In this document: in pieces, positions 53,572-62,054 of the stretch
Position numbering within the stretch: position 1 is the stretch's first letter
Layout of the letters: each line of letters starts with the position of its first letter
From: Pararhizobium sp. A13
GTDB lineage: Bacteria; Pseudomonadota; Alphaproteobacteria; Rhizobiales; Rhizobiaceae
NCBI RefSeq assembly: GCF_040126305.1
Contig: NZ_CP149511.1
Location: forward strand, 1,426,001 to 1,490,000
DNA: 64,000 nucleotides
Direction of reading: 5' to 3'
Made by a program: the position numbers and the translations under genes
The notes under the pieces: generated by a model
The model's database searches: none
Told to the model about the DNA's origin: nothing
Seen by the model: only the letters and a program-made list of their open reading frames with translations

Positions 53572-54450
53572 TCAGGCCTTCAATTGCAGGATGTCTCTGG
53601 CTTCCGACGGGCCCGCGATCTGCCCGCCCAGTTTTTCGACGATGTCGCGGGCGCGCTCGACGAGTTCGCCATTGCCTTTCGCAAGCACGCCCTTGGCGAT
53701 GTAGGAATTGTCCTCCAGCCCGACCCGCACATGACCGCCGAGCAGATAGGACTGCGCTGCCATCGGAAACGACATGCGGCCGACGCCGAAACCGGTCCAG
53801 ACCGCATCGCGCGGCAGCATCCGCGCGGCGAGCGCCATCGCGTCCGGTGTGGCCGGAAGGCCGTATTTGACGCCGGTGACGATGGTGAACATGGCGGGCG
53901 ACTTAAGCACCCCGGCCCTAAGCAGATCGTTGGCGAGCTGAATATCACCAGTGTCGAAGACCTCCAGTTCCGGCTTGACGCCGGCGCCGTTGATGAGTTC
54001 GGCCATGATCTTCACATTGCCGGGCGTGTTGATCACCACCTCGGCGCCGAACGTCATGGTGTTGAGGTCGAGCGTCGCGATATCAGGCTTCAGCGCGACG
54101 ATGTGCTCCACCCGCCGCTCCGGCCGCATCAATGTCGTGCGTGGCCCCGCGACAGCCGGGTTTTCGTCACTCGGATGATAACGCCCGCCCGGCCCCGTCG
54201 TGACGTTGAGGATCACCGCGCTGTCCTTCGCCCTGATGCGCTCGATGACCTCGCGGTAATATTTGAGTTCCATCGACGGCCTTGCCGTTTCGGGGTCGCG
54301 CACATGGATGTGCACGACCGCAGCGCCAGCGTCGGCCGCCTCGAGGCAGGAGTTGGCGATCTCCTCGGGCGTTACAGGTAGGCCGGGATGGTTTTCCCGA
54401 GTGGTGAGGTTGCCGGTGACGGCACAGGTGATGATGACTTTCGGTTGCAT
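53572..54450 (-). CDS. BKACE-family (DUF849) 3-keto acid cleavage enzyme
   Basis: 292-residue TIM barrel of the beta-keto acid cleavage family (3-keto-5-aminohexanoate cleavage enzyme homologues). Family motifs: 'KVIITCAVTGNLTTRENHPGLPVTPEEIANSCLEAADAGAAVVHIHVRDPETARP' with the zinc His-x-His ('HIHVRDP'), 'VILNVTTGPGG' and 'VRVGLEDNSYIAKG'. These enzymes condense a beta-keto acid with acetyl-CoA and split it to a CoA ester and acetoacetate. The ATG at 54450 overlaps the SDR stop (TGATG). Suggests that the aromatic product is processed to a beta-keto acid. Confidence 0.93.
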   Translation of the reverse strand: MQPKVIITCAVTGNLTTRENHPGLPVTPEEIANSCLEAADAGAAVVHIHVRDPETARPSMELKYYREVIERIRAKDSAVILNVTTGPGGRYHPSDENPAVAGPRTTLMRPERRVEHIVALKPDIATLDLNTMTFGAEVVINTPGNVKIMAELINGAGVKPELEVFDTGDIQLANDLLRAGVLKSPAMFTIVTGVKYGLPATPDAMALAARMLPRDAVWTGFGVGRMSFPMAAQSYLLGGHVRVGLEDNSYIAKGVLAKGNGELVERARDIVEKLGGQIAGPSEARDILQLKA

Positions 54451-55205
54451 CAGAGGTGCCTCCCCCCATCGACCACGATCCGCGTGCCGGTCGAGAATTT
54501 GAGATGCGTCGCGCAGGCGAGGATCGCTTCGGCGACATCGGTTGTTGTCGTCAGCCTCTTCAGTGGCGTCGCGGCGGCGGCCTTGTCCTTGAAATCCTGT
54601 CCCCGACCAGGGACGAAATCGGTATCCACCATGCCCGGCGAGATCGCCATGACACGGATTTGCGGCGCCAGAGCCCGGGCCAGCGAATTGCTCATGATGT
54701 CTAGCCCGGCCTTGGCGCCGCAATAGGCGATGTTGGAGCCGATGCCGGTGAAGGCTGCGATTGAGGAGACGTTGACGATCAGCCCGTCGCCGCTTGCTTT
54801 CAGCGCCGGCGCGAAGGCCCTGACCGTCGAAAACACGCCGCGCCAGTTGTTGACGAAGATCTGGTCGATCAGATCGTCGGTCAGCGCATCGAGATCGGCA
54901 TGCGGGACCGGCTGGGTGACGCCCGCCGTATTCACCAGAATATCCGCTTTGCCGAGTCTGGAAAGCACGGCATCGCGAAACGCCTCGATGCTTGGCGTGT
55001 CTTCGATCGACACCGGCAGGGCCGCGTGGCCGTTACCCGGCAGGGCCGCGACGAGCGCTTGGGCCTTCTCCTTGGCCGACCGATAGCCAACCGCGACACG
55101 GGCGCCAGCCTCCGCCAGCAGCCGGCAGGTTTCCTGGCCGATCCCCCCGGAGCCGCCGACCACCACTGCGACCTTGCCTGTCAAAGCATACGACATGTTC
55201 ATCAT
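54450..55205 (-). CDS. Short-chain dehydrogenase/reductase (SDR)
   Basis: 251 residues. Cofactor motif 'VAVVVGGSGGIGQETCRLL' (G-x3-GxG), 'VNTAGVTQP' (the NNAG variant), and the Ser148-Tyr161-Lys165 triad in 'NVSSIAAFTGIGSNIAYCGAKAGL'. The start lies among GTG 55217 (overlapping the dioxygenase stop) and several ATGs at 55205-55196; GGAG favours 55205/55202. In an operon with a LigF-like GST it could oxidise a side-chain alcohol, the job of LigD-type SDRs (inference). Confidence 0.92.
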   Translation of the reverse strand: MMNMSYALTGKVAVVVGGSGGIGQETCRLLAEAGARVAVGYRSAKEKAQALVAALPGNGHAALPVSIEDTPSIEAFRDAVLSRLGKADILVNTAGVTQPVPHADLDALTDDLIDQIFVNNWRGVFSTVRAFAPALKASGDGLIVNVSSIAAFTGIGSNIAYCGAKAGLDIMSNSLARALAPQIRVMAISPGMVDTDFVPGRGQDFKDKAAAATPLKRLTTTTDVAEAILACATHLKFSTGTRIVVDGGRHL

Positions 55206-55213
55206 CTGCTCCG

Positions 55214-56140
55214 TCACGACTTCTTGCCCGAGATCGGCGGCACCGGATAGCTCGGCTCGCCCTCGACCAGCTTGAACTGATATTCGCAGGTGTAGAAAGG
55301 CAGTGGCGCATCCGGATAGTCGCCATGCGGCTCGGTATGCTCGACGAAATCGCCGATGATCTGCGTCTTGGCGCCGAAGACGACGTCGGTCGCCAGCGCA
55401 TCATGCGTGTCCGAGAAGATCTGGGTGACCAGCGTCTTGTGACCGGGCGCCGAGACGATGAAATGGATGTGCGCCGGCCGCATCGGATGGCGTTGCTGGG
55501 CCTGTAGGAGATCGCCGACGGGTCCATCGACCGGCACGGGATAGCCGGCCGGCTTTACCGATGTGAAGTGGAAGCTGCCATTCGCATCGGTGCGGAAAAC
55601 ACCGCGCAGGTTGAAATCGTCCTGGCCCGTATCCTGGTTTTCATAGAGACCGACAGGGGACGCCTGCCAGACATCGAGCTTGGCGTCTTCGATAGGCTTG
55701 CCATCGACACCGGTCACCCTGCCCTTGAAATAGAGCGCCAGACCGGGCGTTTTCGATCGGGCGATGCAGTCGCCGCGGGCGCAGTCCGGGGCCTGTCCGC
55801 GATAGAACGGCCCGAGCAGTGCCGACATGGTTTCGCCCTGCATGCCGTCATTGTTGATGAGGTCGATCAGCGTCGAGGCGCCGACGACATCGGCGGCGAG
55901 CACCACCTCGTTGTTGCTCTCGTTGGTGTGATGGCCAAGGGCTGCGATCCAGCGCAGGCCCTGCTCGAATTCTTCCTCGGTCGGCTGCGTCTCAATGATG
56001 AACGCGTGCAGGTGCCGAACCATGGAATCCATGATCTGCTTCAGGCGCGGATCGGAGGTGCGCGACATCGCCGCCAGCACCGTCGGCGTCACGTCGGCAA
56101 CGGTGCTGATGAGCTTCGGTTCGATTGTTACGTGCTGCAT
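55214..56140 (-). CDS. Intradiol ring-cleavage dioxygenase (hydroxyquinol 1,2-dioxygenase-like)
   Basis: 308 residues with the N-terminal catechol-dioxygenase helical domain (about 10-110) and the Fe(III) beta-sandwich. Iron ligands are all present: Tyr166 ('PVGLYENQD'), Tyr200 ('KPAGYPVPVDG'), His224 and His226 ('RPAHIHFIVS'). It opens the ring of a catechol or hydroxyquinol to a muconate or maleylacetate. Sequence context ('LGPFYRGQAP', 'DLLQAQQRHPMRPAHIHF') resembles hydroxyquinol 1,2-dioxygenases. The ring-cleavage enzyme of the operon; no maleylacetate reductase is seen nearby. Confidence 0.92.
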   Translation of the reverse strand: MQHVTIEPKLISTVADVTPTVLAAMSRTSDPRLKQIMDSMVRHLHAFIIETQPTEEEFEQGLRWIAALGHHTNESNNEVVLAADVVGASTLIDLINNDGMQGETMSALLGPFYRGQAPDCARGDCIARSKTPGLALYFKGRVTGVDGKPIEDAKLDVWQASPVGLYENQDTGQDDFNLRGVFRTDANGSFHFTSVKPAGYPVPVDGPVGDLLQAQQRHPMRPAHIHFIVSAPGHKTLVTQIFSDTHDALATDVVFGAKTQIIGDFVEHTEPHGDYPDAPLPFYTCEYQFKLVEGEPSYPVPPISGKKS

Positions 56141-56167
56141 GATGCTTCTCCTGTCGTTGCCCGCGCT

Positions 56168-56941
56168 TCAGGCGGCTACGGTCTTCAAAGCCTGCAGATG
56201 CGGATATTTTTCCGTCAGCAGGGCACCGTGGTAATAGGTCTTGGCAAAAGCGTCGGTCGTGCGAATGCGGTCGAGCCACTCGCTGATTTCCGGCGCATCC
56301 GCCCAGAGGTGGCCGAGATTGATGTCGTCCATGCGCACGATGACGGGCATGATGGCGATGTCGGCGAGCGTCAGGTCCTTGCCCATCAGCCAGGGGCCGC
56401 CGCTCTCCCGGAGCCAGCTTGTCATGCGCTCTATCCCGCGCCGCAGGCGGCCGAGCGCTTCGTCCATTTCCGACTGCGGAAAGCCGGTGCGGCCCATCTT
56501 CAGCAGGAACTCGCGGCGAAGCGGCTTGCTCTCACAGACGGCAAGGAATTCCTCTTCCGTCATCGCCTGATAGTGCGGCAGGAAGGCCAGGTTATAGGAC
56601 GGCACGCGGACGGCGGGCGTCGGCACTTCATCGACATAGCGCATCATCGCCCGCATACGGGCAACCTTCAGCGGATCCTCCGGTCGCAGTGGCGAGATGG
56701 TGCCCAGGATATCTTCGAGATATTCCATGATAACGGCTGAATCGATGACGGCGTTGCCGTTGTGCACCAGCGCCGGCACCAGCCCGTTCGGATTGATCTT
56801 CAGATATTCCGGCTTCAGCTGGTCGCCCTTGAAGAGGTCGAGCTTGTGCTCCTTGAACTCGCGGCCCTTGGCATGCAGCACATAGCGCACGCGCTGGCTG
56901 CAGGTGGATTGCGGCGCATTGTAAACAACATATTCCGGCAT
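56168..56941 (-). CDS. Glutathione S-transferase, LigF/beta-etherase-like
   Basis: 257 residues, thioredoxin-fold N-terminus ('YVVYNAPQSTCSQRVRYVLHAKGREF', with Ser/Cys near the glutathione site) and helical C-terminus. Length and motifs 'KINPNGLVPALVHNGNAVIDSAVIMEYLED', 'LRPEDPLKVARMRAMMRYVDE', 'GFPQSEMDEALGRLRRGIERM' resemble beta-etherase (LigF-type) GSTs of lignin-degrading sphingomonads rather than standard detoxifying GSTs. Start 56941 has GAGGAGGAAAG. First catabolic gene after the ABC transporter genes, so it probably handles the imported aromatic. Confidence 0.88.
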   Translation of the reverse strand: MPEYVVYNAPQSTCSQRVRYVLHAKGREFKEHKLDLFKGDQLKPEYLKINPNGLVPALVHNGNAVIDSAVIMEYLEDILGTISPLRPEDPLKVARMRAMMRYVDEVPTPAVRVPSYNLAFLPHYQAMTEEEFLAVCESKPLRREFLLKMGRTGFPQSEMDEALGRLRRGIERMTSWLRESGGPWLMGKDLTLADIAIMPVIVRMDDINLGHLWADAPEISEWLDRIRTTDAFAKTYYHGALLTEKYPHLQALKTVAA

Positions 56942-57017
56942 GACTTTCCTCCTCCTGCCGTGCGGCAAGGTTCAAACCAAAGCATTGTGACAGTGCCCCG
57001 CGGGGCGGTCCGCGCGA

Positions 57018-58064
57018 TCAATCCCAGTTGAGAACGCGCGGCAGTTTGCCTTTCCTCGCCAGCGTTCCGACGAGGCCGAGCGGGAAGAACATCAGGCCCG
57101 CCGCCATCACCATGCCGGTGCCGAGGATGTTGATTTCCGAGGCGCCCATGGTGGCGACGAACAGTTCGTTGAGCGCCACGATCAGGATCGCGCCGATCAC
57201 CGGCCCGGCCACCGTTCCCTTACCGCCAAGGATCGACATCAGCACGAGGTTGGCCGACACCAGGATCACCAGGAAGATATTGGGCCGCAGATAGGTGAGG
57301 TATTCGCCCCAGACAGCACCCGCCATGCCGACGAAAAAGGCAGAAAGCGCAAAGGCCGTGACCTTATAGAAGCGCGTGTCAATGCCGGCACTTTCCGCCT
57401 TGATCTCATCCTTGGAGATTGCCCGGAGGCCAAGACCGAACTTCGAATGCTTGATCCTGTAGCTCGCCCAGACGGTGAAGGCGGCAATTGCCAGCATGGC
57501 GTAATAGTAGGGAACTTTGGCCCATTGTACGGGAAGGTCGTTGACAGGCAGCGTCACGCCGTTGGCACCGCCGATGAGTTCCCAATTATCAAACAGGATA
57601 CGGGCGATCATCAGGAGCGCGATCGACGAGATGATGAAGCTCGGGCCGCGGACCTTGAGTGTCACCATACCGACCAGGTAGCCGACCACCGCGGCGAGCA
57701 GGCCGGCGAGCGGCGCGGTGATGATTGTCGAGATGCCGTAGCGCGCCAGGATCATGCCGGAAAAATATCCGCCGATCGCGAAGAACACGCTGTGGCCGAG
57801 CGATATATAGCCGGCAAAGCCCCCGAGGATGTTCCAGCCCGATGCCATCGCCACATAGGACGCCGTGAACAGCACCATATGCAGCAGGTAGTTGTAGTTG
57901 CCCGTGAACTGCAGAAGCGGCAGGGCGGCAAGTGCAGCCAGGATGACCAGCGGAAACCACGTGGCCCTCATCTGGTCGGCCTTGCGGGCGAGCTTTTCGT
58001 TGTGGGCACGGCGCGCTTCGACAACGGCGCTGGCGCTGGATTGCTGAAGAGTAACGGCCATCAT
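57018..58064 (-). CDS. Branched-chain-type ABC transporter permease LivM
   Basis: 348 residues, about 10 membrane segments. LivM signatures: 'YNYLLHMVLFTASYVAMASGWNILGGFAGYISLGHSVFFAIGGYFSGM' and the late 'SNLVLMSILGGKGTVAGPVIGA' equivalent ('SANLVLMSILGGKGTVAGPVIGAILI'). The start at 58064 overlaps the LivH stop (ATGA). With LivH it forms the channel of a transporter whose genetic company suggests an aromatic acid rather than an amino acid. Confidence 0.95.
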   Translation of the reverse strand: MMAVTLQQSSASAVVEARRAHNEKLARKADQMRATWFPLVILAALAALPLLQFTGNYNYLLHMVLFTASYVAMASGWNILGGFAGYISLGHSVFFAIGGYFSGMILARYGISTIITAPLAGLLAAVVGYLVGMVTLKVRGPSFIISSIALLMIARILFDNWELIGGANGVTLPVNDLPVQWAKVPYYYAMLAIAAFTVWASYRIKHSKFGLGLRAISKDEIKAESAGIDTRFYKVTAFALSAFFVGMAGAVWGEYLTYLRPNIFLVILVSANLVLMSILGGKGTVAGPVIGAILIVALNELFVATMGASEINILGTGMVMAAGLMFFPLGLVGTLARKGKLPRVLNWD

Positions 58065-58942
58065 GCCATCTCCGGTTTTTCGCCGAACAGGCCCTGGGGC
58101 CGCACCAGCAGGATGAGGAAAAGAGCGAGGAAGAAGGTGAGCGTCGACCATGTCGCACCGACCCAGGTGCCGACAAAGGCGGCGATGACCGAGAGCATAA
58201 GCGCTGCGACCACCGTGCCGAGAATGCTGCCCATGCCGCCGAGCACGACGACCGACATCAGCATGGCAATCCATTCCCAGTGTTTTGCCGGGAAGAAGCT
58301 GAAGACGAAGCTGACGAGCGAACCGGCGGCACCCGCAAGACCGATGCCGATGGCAAAGGCGAGAATGCAGATGAAGTTGACGTTGACGCCCAGAAGTTCG
58401 GCCGCCTCGCGGTTCTGCGTCGTCGCCCGGATGGCATAGCCGAGACGGGAATATTTGAGAAACAGGGTGAGCGCGGTAATGATCGTCAGCGAGACGATGC
58501 CGGCATAGAGCTGCCCTTTCGGGATGAAAAGGTCACCGACGAAGAAGGCATCGGTCGCATAGTCCGGCGAGACGACGCGCTGCGTGTTGGTGAAGAGGCC
58601 GCCGAGCAGGCCTTCGACCATCATTGCTAAGGCAAAGGTCAGAAGCACCGTCATTTCGGAATATTTGGCGCTCTTGGTCTCCCTCTCGAACATCAGCCGG
58701 TAGAGCAACACGCCGACGGCAGCCATGATGACGGAGGCCACCGGCAGCATGACGATCGGATCGACACCTGTCACCTTGAAGGCCCAGTAGGTGACATAGG
58801 CGCCACCGATGATCAGCGAGGGGTGCGCGAGATTGACGATGCGCATCACGCCGAAGACCAGCGACAGGCCGGACCCCATCAGCGCGATGACGCCGCCGAG
58901 AGCGAGGCCGAGAATGAGAATTTGCAGGATATCTGCCATCAT
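58061..58942 (-). CDS. Branched-chain-type ABC transporter permease LivH
   Basis: 293 residues with about eight membrane segments. Contains 'LILGLALGGVIALMGSGLSLVFGVMRIVNLAHPSLIIGGAYV' (LivH N-terminal pattern) and 'RATTQNREAAELLGVNVNFICILAFAIGIGLAGAAG'. The ATG at 58942 or 58939 follows GGAGG. Eight bp after the LivF gene, overlapping LivM. Confidence 0.95.
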   Translation of the reverse strand: MMADILQILILGLALGGVIALMGSGLSLVFGVMRIVNLAHPSLIIGGAYVTYWAFKVTGVDPIVMLPVASVIMAAVGVLLYRLMFERETKSAKYSEMTVLLTFALAMMVEGLLGGLFTNTQRVVSPDYATDAFFVGDLFIPKGQLYAGIVSLTIITALTLFLKYSRLGYAIRATTQNREAAELLGVNVNFICILAFAIGIGLAGAAGSLVSFVFSFFPAKHWEWIAMLMSVVVLGGMGSILGTVVAALMLSVIAAFVGTWVGATWSTLTFFLALFLILLVRPQGLFGEKPEMA

Positions 58943-58950
58943 GTCCTCCG

Positions 58951-59679
58951 TCAGGCGGCCTTCTTGCCGCCGAGGTAGAGTTCCTGGATGCGGGGATCAC
59001 CAAGCACGTCGGCGGCAGGCCCCTCGAACAGCGTGCGCCCGAGATCGAGCACCACGCCCCAGTCGGAATTCCTCAGGCCCATCAGCGCGTTCTGCTCAAC
59101 AAGCAGAACGGTCACGCCTTCGGCCGACATCATCTTCATGATGTCGAACATCTCCTGGATGATCTTCGGCGCCAGCCCCAGCGAAGGTTCGTCGAGCATG
59201 ACGATCGCCGGCTTGATGATCAGCGTGCGCGCCATCGCTAGCGTCTGTTGCTGGCCGCCGGACATGGTGCCGGCATGCTGGTCGGCCCGCTCGCGCAGGA
59301 TCGGGAAGCGTTCGAGGATGCCTTCGATACGGCGTTCCAGTTCCTTCTTGTCGTCAAGAATGAAGCCACCCATGCGCAGGTTTTCGCGCACCGTCATCTT
59401 TGGAAACAGCGCCCGCTCCTGCGGCACGAAACAGATGCCTTCGCGCAGAATCTGGTCCGGGCGCATGCCGTTCAAGCGTTTTCCCTTGAAGACGACATCG
59501 CCTTTGCGGATCGTCAGCATGCCGCAGATGGCTTTCATCAGCGTCGATTTGCCGGCACCGTTCGGGCCGATGATGCAATGGACCTTGCCGGGCTCGACGG
59601 TCAGATGGGCGCCGTCGAGGATTGCCGGGCCATCGCCGTAACCGGCGGTGATATTGGTGACCTGAAGCAGCTCCGTCAT
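58951..59679 (-). CDS. Branched-chain-type ABC transporter ATP-binding protein LivF
   Basis: 242 residues. Walker A 'GPNGAGKSTLMK', signature 'MSGGQQQTLAMARTLI', Walker B 'IVMLDEPSLGLAPK', switch His-equivalent in 'VLLVEQNAL' (Gln-Asn, normal for LivF). The ATG overlaps the LivG stop (TGATG). Confidence 0.96.
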   Translation of the reverse strand: MTELLQVTNITAGYGDGPAILDGAHLTVEPGKVHCIIGPNGAGKSTLMKAICGMLTIRKGDVVFKGKRLNGMRPDQILREGICFVPQERALFPKMTVRENLRMGGFILDDKKELERRIEGILERFPILRERADQHAGTMSGGQQQTLAMARTLIIKPAIVMLDEPSLGLAPKIIQEMFDIMKMMSAEGVTVLLVEQNALMGLRNSDWGVVLDLGRTLFEGPAADVLGDPRIQELYLGGKKAA

Positions 59680-60425
59680 CACGCCGCCTCCTGATCGAGC
59701 ACGCCGCCGAGATAGGCATCGAGCACTTGGCGGTCCTTGCGCACCACGTCCGGCGTGCCGTCGCAGATCACCCGTCCCTGCGCCATTACGACGACGCGAT
59801 GCGAGAGCCGCATGATCAGGTCCATGTTATGCTCGACGATCAGCACCGTCAGCCCGCGCGCGTTCAAAGCCTGGATATGACCGATGATCTCTTCGAGCAG
59901 CGACGGGTTGACGCCACCGGCCGGCTCGTCGAGCAGGATGATTTTCGGGTCGGACATCAGCAGTGCCGCCAAATCCATCAGCTTCTTCTGCCCGTAGGAG
60001 AGGTTGTTGCCGTCCTCATAGGCGATGCGGGTGATGCCGAGGAAATCGAGGATGGACATCGCCTTGTCCTTTTCCTCCCGGCTCATCGCCGGCTTGAACA
60101 GGCCGGCGATGCCATCGACGCGCGACTGGACGATGACGTTCTCGATGACCGTCATGTCGGAGAGGTTACGGGAAATCTGGAAGGTGCGGCTCAGGCCCCT
60201 GGCGGTCACCTTGTGCGGCCGCAGATGGTCGATCCGCTGGCCGTCCAGCCAGACCTCGCCCGATGTCGGCGCAACGGTGCGGCTGATACAGTTGAAGGCG
60301 GTCGTCTTGCCGGCGCCGTTCGGGCCGATCAGGGCTGTGATCGAGCCCTCCTCGACGGTGAAGGTCGCGCCGTCGACGGCCCGGATGCCTCCATAATGCT
60401 TGCTGAGATTCTTCACTTCGAGCAT
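59679..60425 (-). CDS. Branched-chain-type ABC transporter ATP-binding protein LivG
   Basis: 248 residues. Walker A 'GPNGAGKTTAFNC', signature 'LSYGQKKLMDLAALL', Walker B 'IILLDEPAGGVNP', and 'VLIVEHNMDLIMRLSHRVVVMAQGRVI' with the switch His, typical of LivG. Seventy-five bp after the binding-protein gene with a hairpin between. Confidence 0.96.
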   Translation of the reverse strand: MLEVKNLSKHYGGIRAVDGATFTVEEGSITALIGPNGAGKTTAFNCISRTVAPTSGEVWLDGQRIDHLRPHKVTARGLSRTFQISRNLSDMTVIENVIVQSRVDGIAGLFKPAMSREEKDKAMSILDFLGITRIAYEDGNNLSYGQKKLMDLAALLMSDPKIILLDEPAGGVNPSLLEEIIGHIQALNARGLTVLIVEHNMDLIMRLSHRVVVMAQGRVICDGTPDVVRKDRQVLDAYLGGVLDQEAA

Positions 60426-60465
60426 GCGTCTTACCTTCCATCACGTCTGCATTCGGCAGCCAGGA

Positions 60466-60490
60466 TGTGAGGCCGCGATGCGGCCCCACA
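60466..60490. promoter_or_regulatory. Intercistronic hairpin between binding protein and LivG genes
   Basis: Stem of 11 bp with one mismatch around a GAT loop (core GGCCGC-GAT-GCGGCC at 60471-60485, TGTG/CACA flanks), located just after the binding-protein stop codon and without a T-run. Such hairpins often stabilise the abundant binding-protein mRNA relative to the distal genes. Confidence 0.5.
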
Positions 60491-60500
60491 ATAGAAAAGA

Positions 60501-61778
60501 TCAGAACCCGGCCTTCGGGTAACTGAACGGCACGACGCCTTCGAACTCGCCTTTCGGGTAGACGAACTTCAGCTGGCCGTCCTGCCACTGGGTCATGATG
60601 TGCTCCTTGTCCTTGGCAAGGCCGCGGTCGTCCCAGGTGAAGCGGCCAAGAACGGTGCGCACCGGATCGTCCTTGGTGCGCGCGTGCAGCCATTCGCCCA
60701 TCTTGGCATTGTCGGTCGAATTGGCTCCGGTGATCGCCTGCTCGATGCCCTGGCAGACGGCGAATGGAATAGCGCTGTCCTCATCCGGCTCGACGCCATA
60801 GGCCGTTTCGAAGGCCTTGACGAAATCCGCATTGTTGAACGGCTTGCCGGCCAGCGTTCCCTCAAATGGCACGTCCTTGTGCCAGGTCGTATGGATCAGC
60901 ACGCCATCGGCGGCTTCCTTGCCCACTCCTTCGATGAATTCGTTCTGGGCGCCCTGGCTGAGATAGACCAGCTTCGGCGCTGCACCGACGGTCTTCAGCG
61001 CACGGGTCAACTGAACGGCCTCTTCAGCAGATGCCGTCAGGCCGACGATCATCTCGGCACCGGAGCGTTTGATGGAATTGGCAAGGTTCAGCCAATCGTT
61101 GAAACCTTCTTCCGGCCACTTCTCCTGCATCACCACCTCGATGCCGGCGTCCGCCAGGTAGCCGGGCGCGAGATCGGCGATCTCCTTGTCGGTTGCCGGG
61201 TCTTTGACCTTTTGGCCCAGAAGACCGGCTGAAATGGCGTTGGCGAAGAAGTCGTCGGCGGAAACGACCGCAACCGTCTTCGGGGCCTGGCCGGAGGCGA
61301 CAATGTCCTTCATCACGGCGATCACGTCCTTGCCGGTATATTCGGCGGCGCTCACCTGGAAATAGAACAGGTTCTTGTAGCCCTGTTCATAGATGCGCAG
61401 CGCGCCGCCCGAGGGGACCGGATGCACCATGTTGTACTTGGAAAGGATGCTAGCGACGGGGAAGGTCAGCCGACTGGAGAAGGTGCCATAGACGGCATCG
61501 ACCTTGTCAACGTTGATGAAGCGTTCGTACTGGTTGATCGCGGTTGCCGGGTCGGAGCGATTGTCGCTGACGACCAGCTCCACCTGCCTTCCGAGAATCC
61601 CGCCGGACTCATTGATCAGCTTGGTACACAGCTCGTAGCCGCGCTTGTGTTTTTCACCGCTGACCGAAAGGCCGCCGGTGATCGGCAGCGATGCGCCGAT
61701 CTTGATGTTCGCCGCCTGCACAGCGCTTGCAAGCAAGGCCACTGCCGCTGTCGTCGCTAGAAATCTCGCCAGTTTCAT
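60501..61778 (-). CDS. Branched-chain-type ABC transporter substrate-binding protein
   Basis: 425 residues with a Sec signal ('KLARFLATTAAVALLASAVQAANIKIGASLPITGGLSVSGE', cleavage after Val-Gln-Ala). The body is the Peripla_BP_6 type: 'LINESGGILGRQVELVVSDNRSDPATAINQYERFIN', 'VDAVYGTFSSRLTFPVASILSKYNMVHPVPSGGALRIYEQGYKNLFYFQV'. The late 'GRFTWDDRGLAKDKEHIMTQWQDGQLKFVYP' is the usual C-terminus. The start at 61778 is supported by GGAGGAGGAACATCG and removes 11 residues that would be encoded by operator DNA. First gene of the leftward operon, directly behind three LacI operators. Confidence 0.95.
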   Translation of the reverse strand: MKLARFLATTAAVALLASAVQAANIKIGASLPITGGLSVSGEKHKRGYELCTKLINESGGILGRQVELVVSDNRSDPATAINQYERFINVDKVDAVYGTFSSRLTFPVASILSKYNMVHPVPSGGALRIYEQGYKNLFYFQVSAAEYTGKDVIAVMKDIVASGQAPKTVAVVSADDFFANAISAGLLGQKVKDPATDKEIADLAPGYLADAGIEVVMQEKWPEEGFNDWLNLANSIKRSGAEMIVGLTASAEEAVQLTRALKTVGAAPKLVYLSQGAQNEFIEGVGKEAADGVLIHTTWHKDVPFEGTLAGKPFNNADFVKAFETAYGVEPDEDSAIPFAVCQGIEQAITGANSTDNAKMGEWLHARTKDDPVRTVLGRFTWDDRGLAKDKEHIMTQWQDGQLKFVYPKGEFEGVVPFSYPKAGF

Positions 61779-61796
61779 CGATGTTCCTCCTCCGGG

Positions 61797-61810
61797 TGCA
61801 ATCGATTGCA
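61797..61810. promoter_or_regulatory. LacI operator 1 (TGCAATCGATTGCA)
   Basis: Perfect 14-bp palindrome, 19 bp upstream of the binding-protein start codon. The central CG is typical of LacI-family operators. Confidence 0.75.
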
Positions 61811-61830
61811 CGACTTGTCAAAAAAATCGA

Positions 61831-61849
61831 CGGACAATCGAATTGTCCG
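61831..61849. promoter_or_regulatory. Palindrome CGGACAATCGAATTGTCCG
   Basis: Eight-bp perfect arms with a 3-nt centre, between the promoters of the Liv operon and the LacI gene. It shares the AATCGA core with the LacI sites but is a different motif; it may be a second regulator's site or a hairpin in the leader. Confidence 0.4.
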
Positions 61850-61937
61850 CTCCGCGCACCTCATCCACCCTTAAGGCTCCTCCTCAGGCAATGATTGCGC
61901 GAATTATCGACAGACAGCGTCTCGCCGTGCAAGATCG

Positions 61938-61951
61938 TGCAATCGATTGCA
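61938..61951. promoter_or_regulatory. LacI operator 2 (TGCAATCGATTGCA)
   Basis: Perfect second copy of the 14-bp palindrome, midway in the divergent region; centre 141 bp from operator 1. Confidence 0.75.
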
Positions 61952-61993
61952 GAAATTACTACCACCTCATATTCGAATGGTCAAGGAACATTA

Positions 61994-62007
61994 TGCAATC
62001 GATTGCT
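61994..62007. promoter_or_regulatory. LacI operator 3 (TGCAATCGATTGCT)
   Basis: Third copy, one mismatch in the last base, about 48 bp upstream of the LacI start codon, so positioned for autorepression. Confidence 0.7.
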
Positions 62008-62054
62008 TAATTCGATGCACGCTGTAGAATGTGGCACGGCACGAGGCGATGGAC

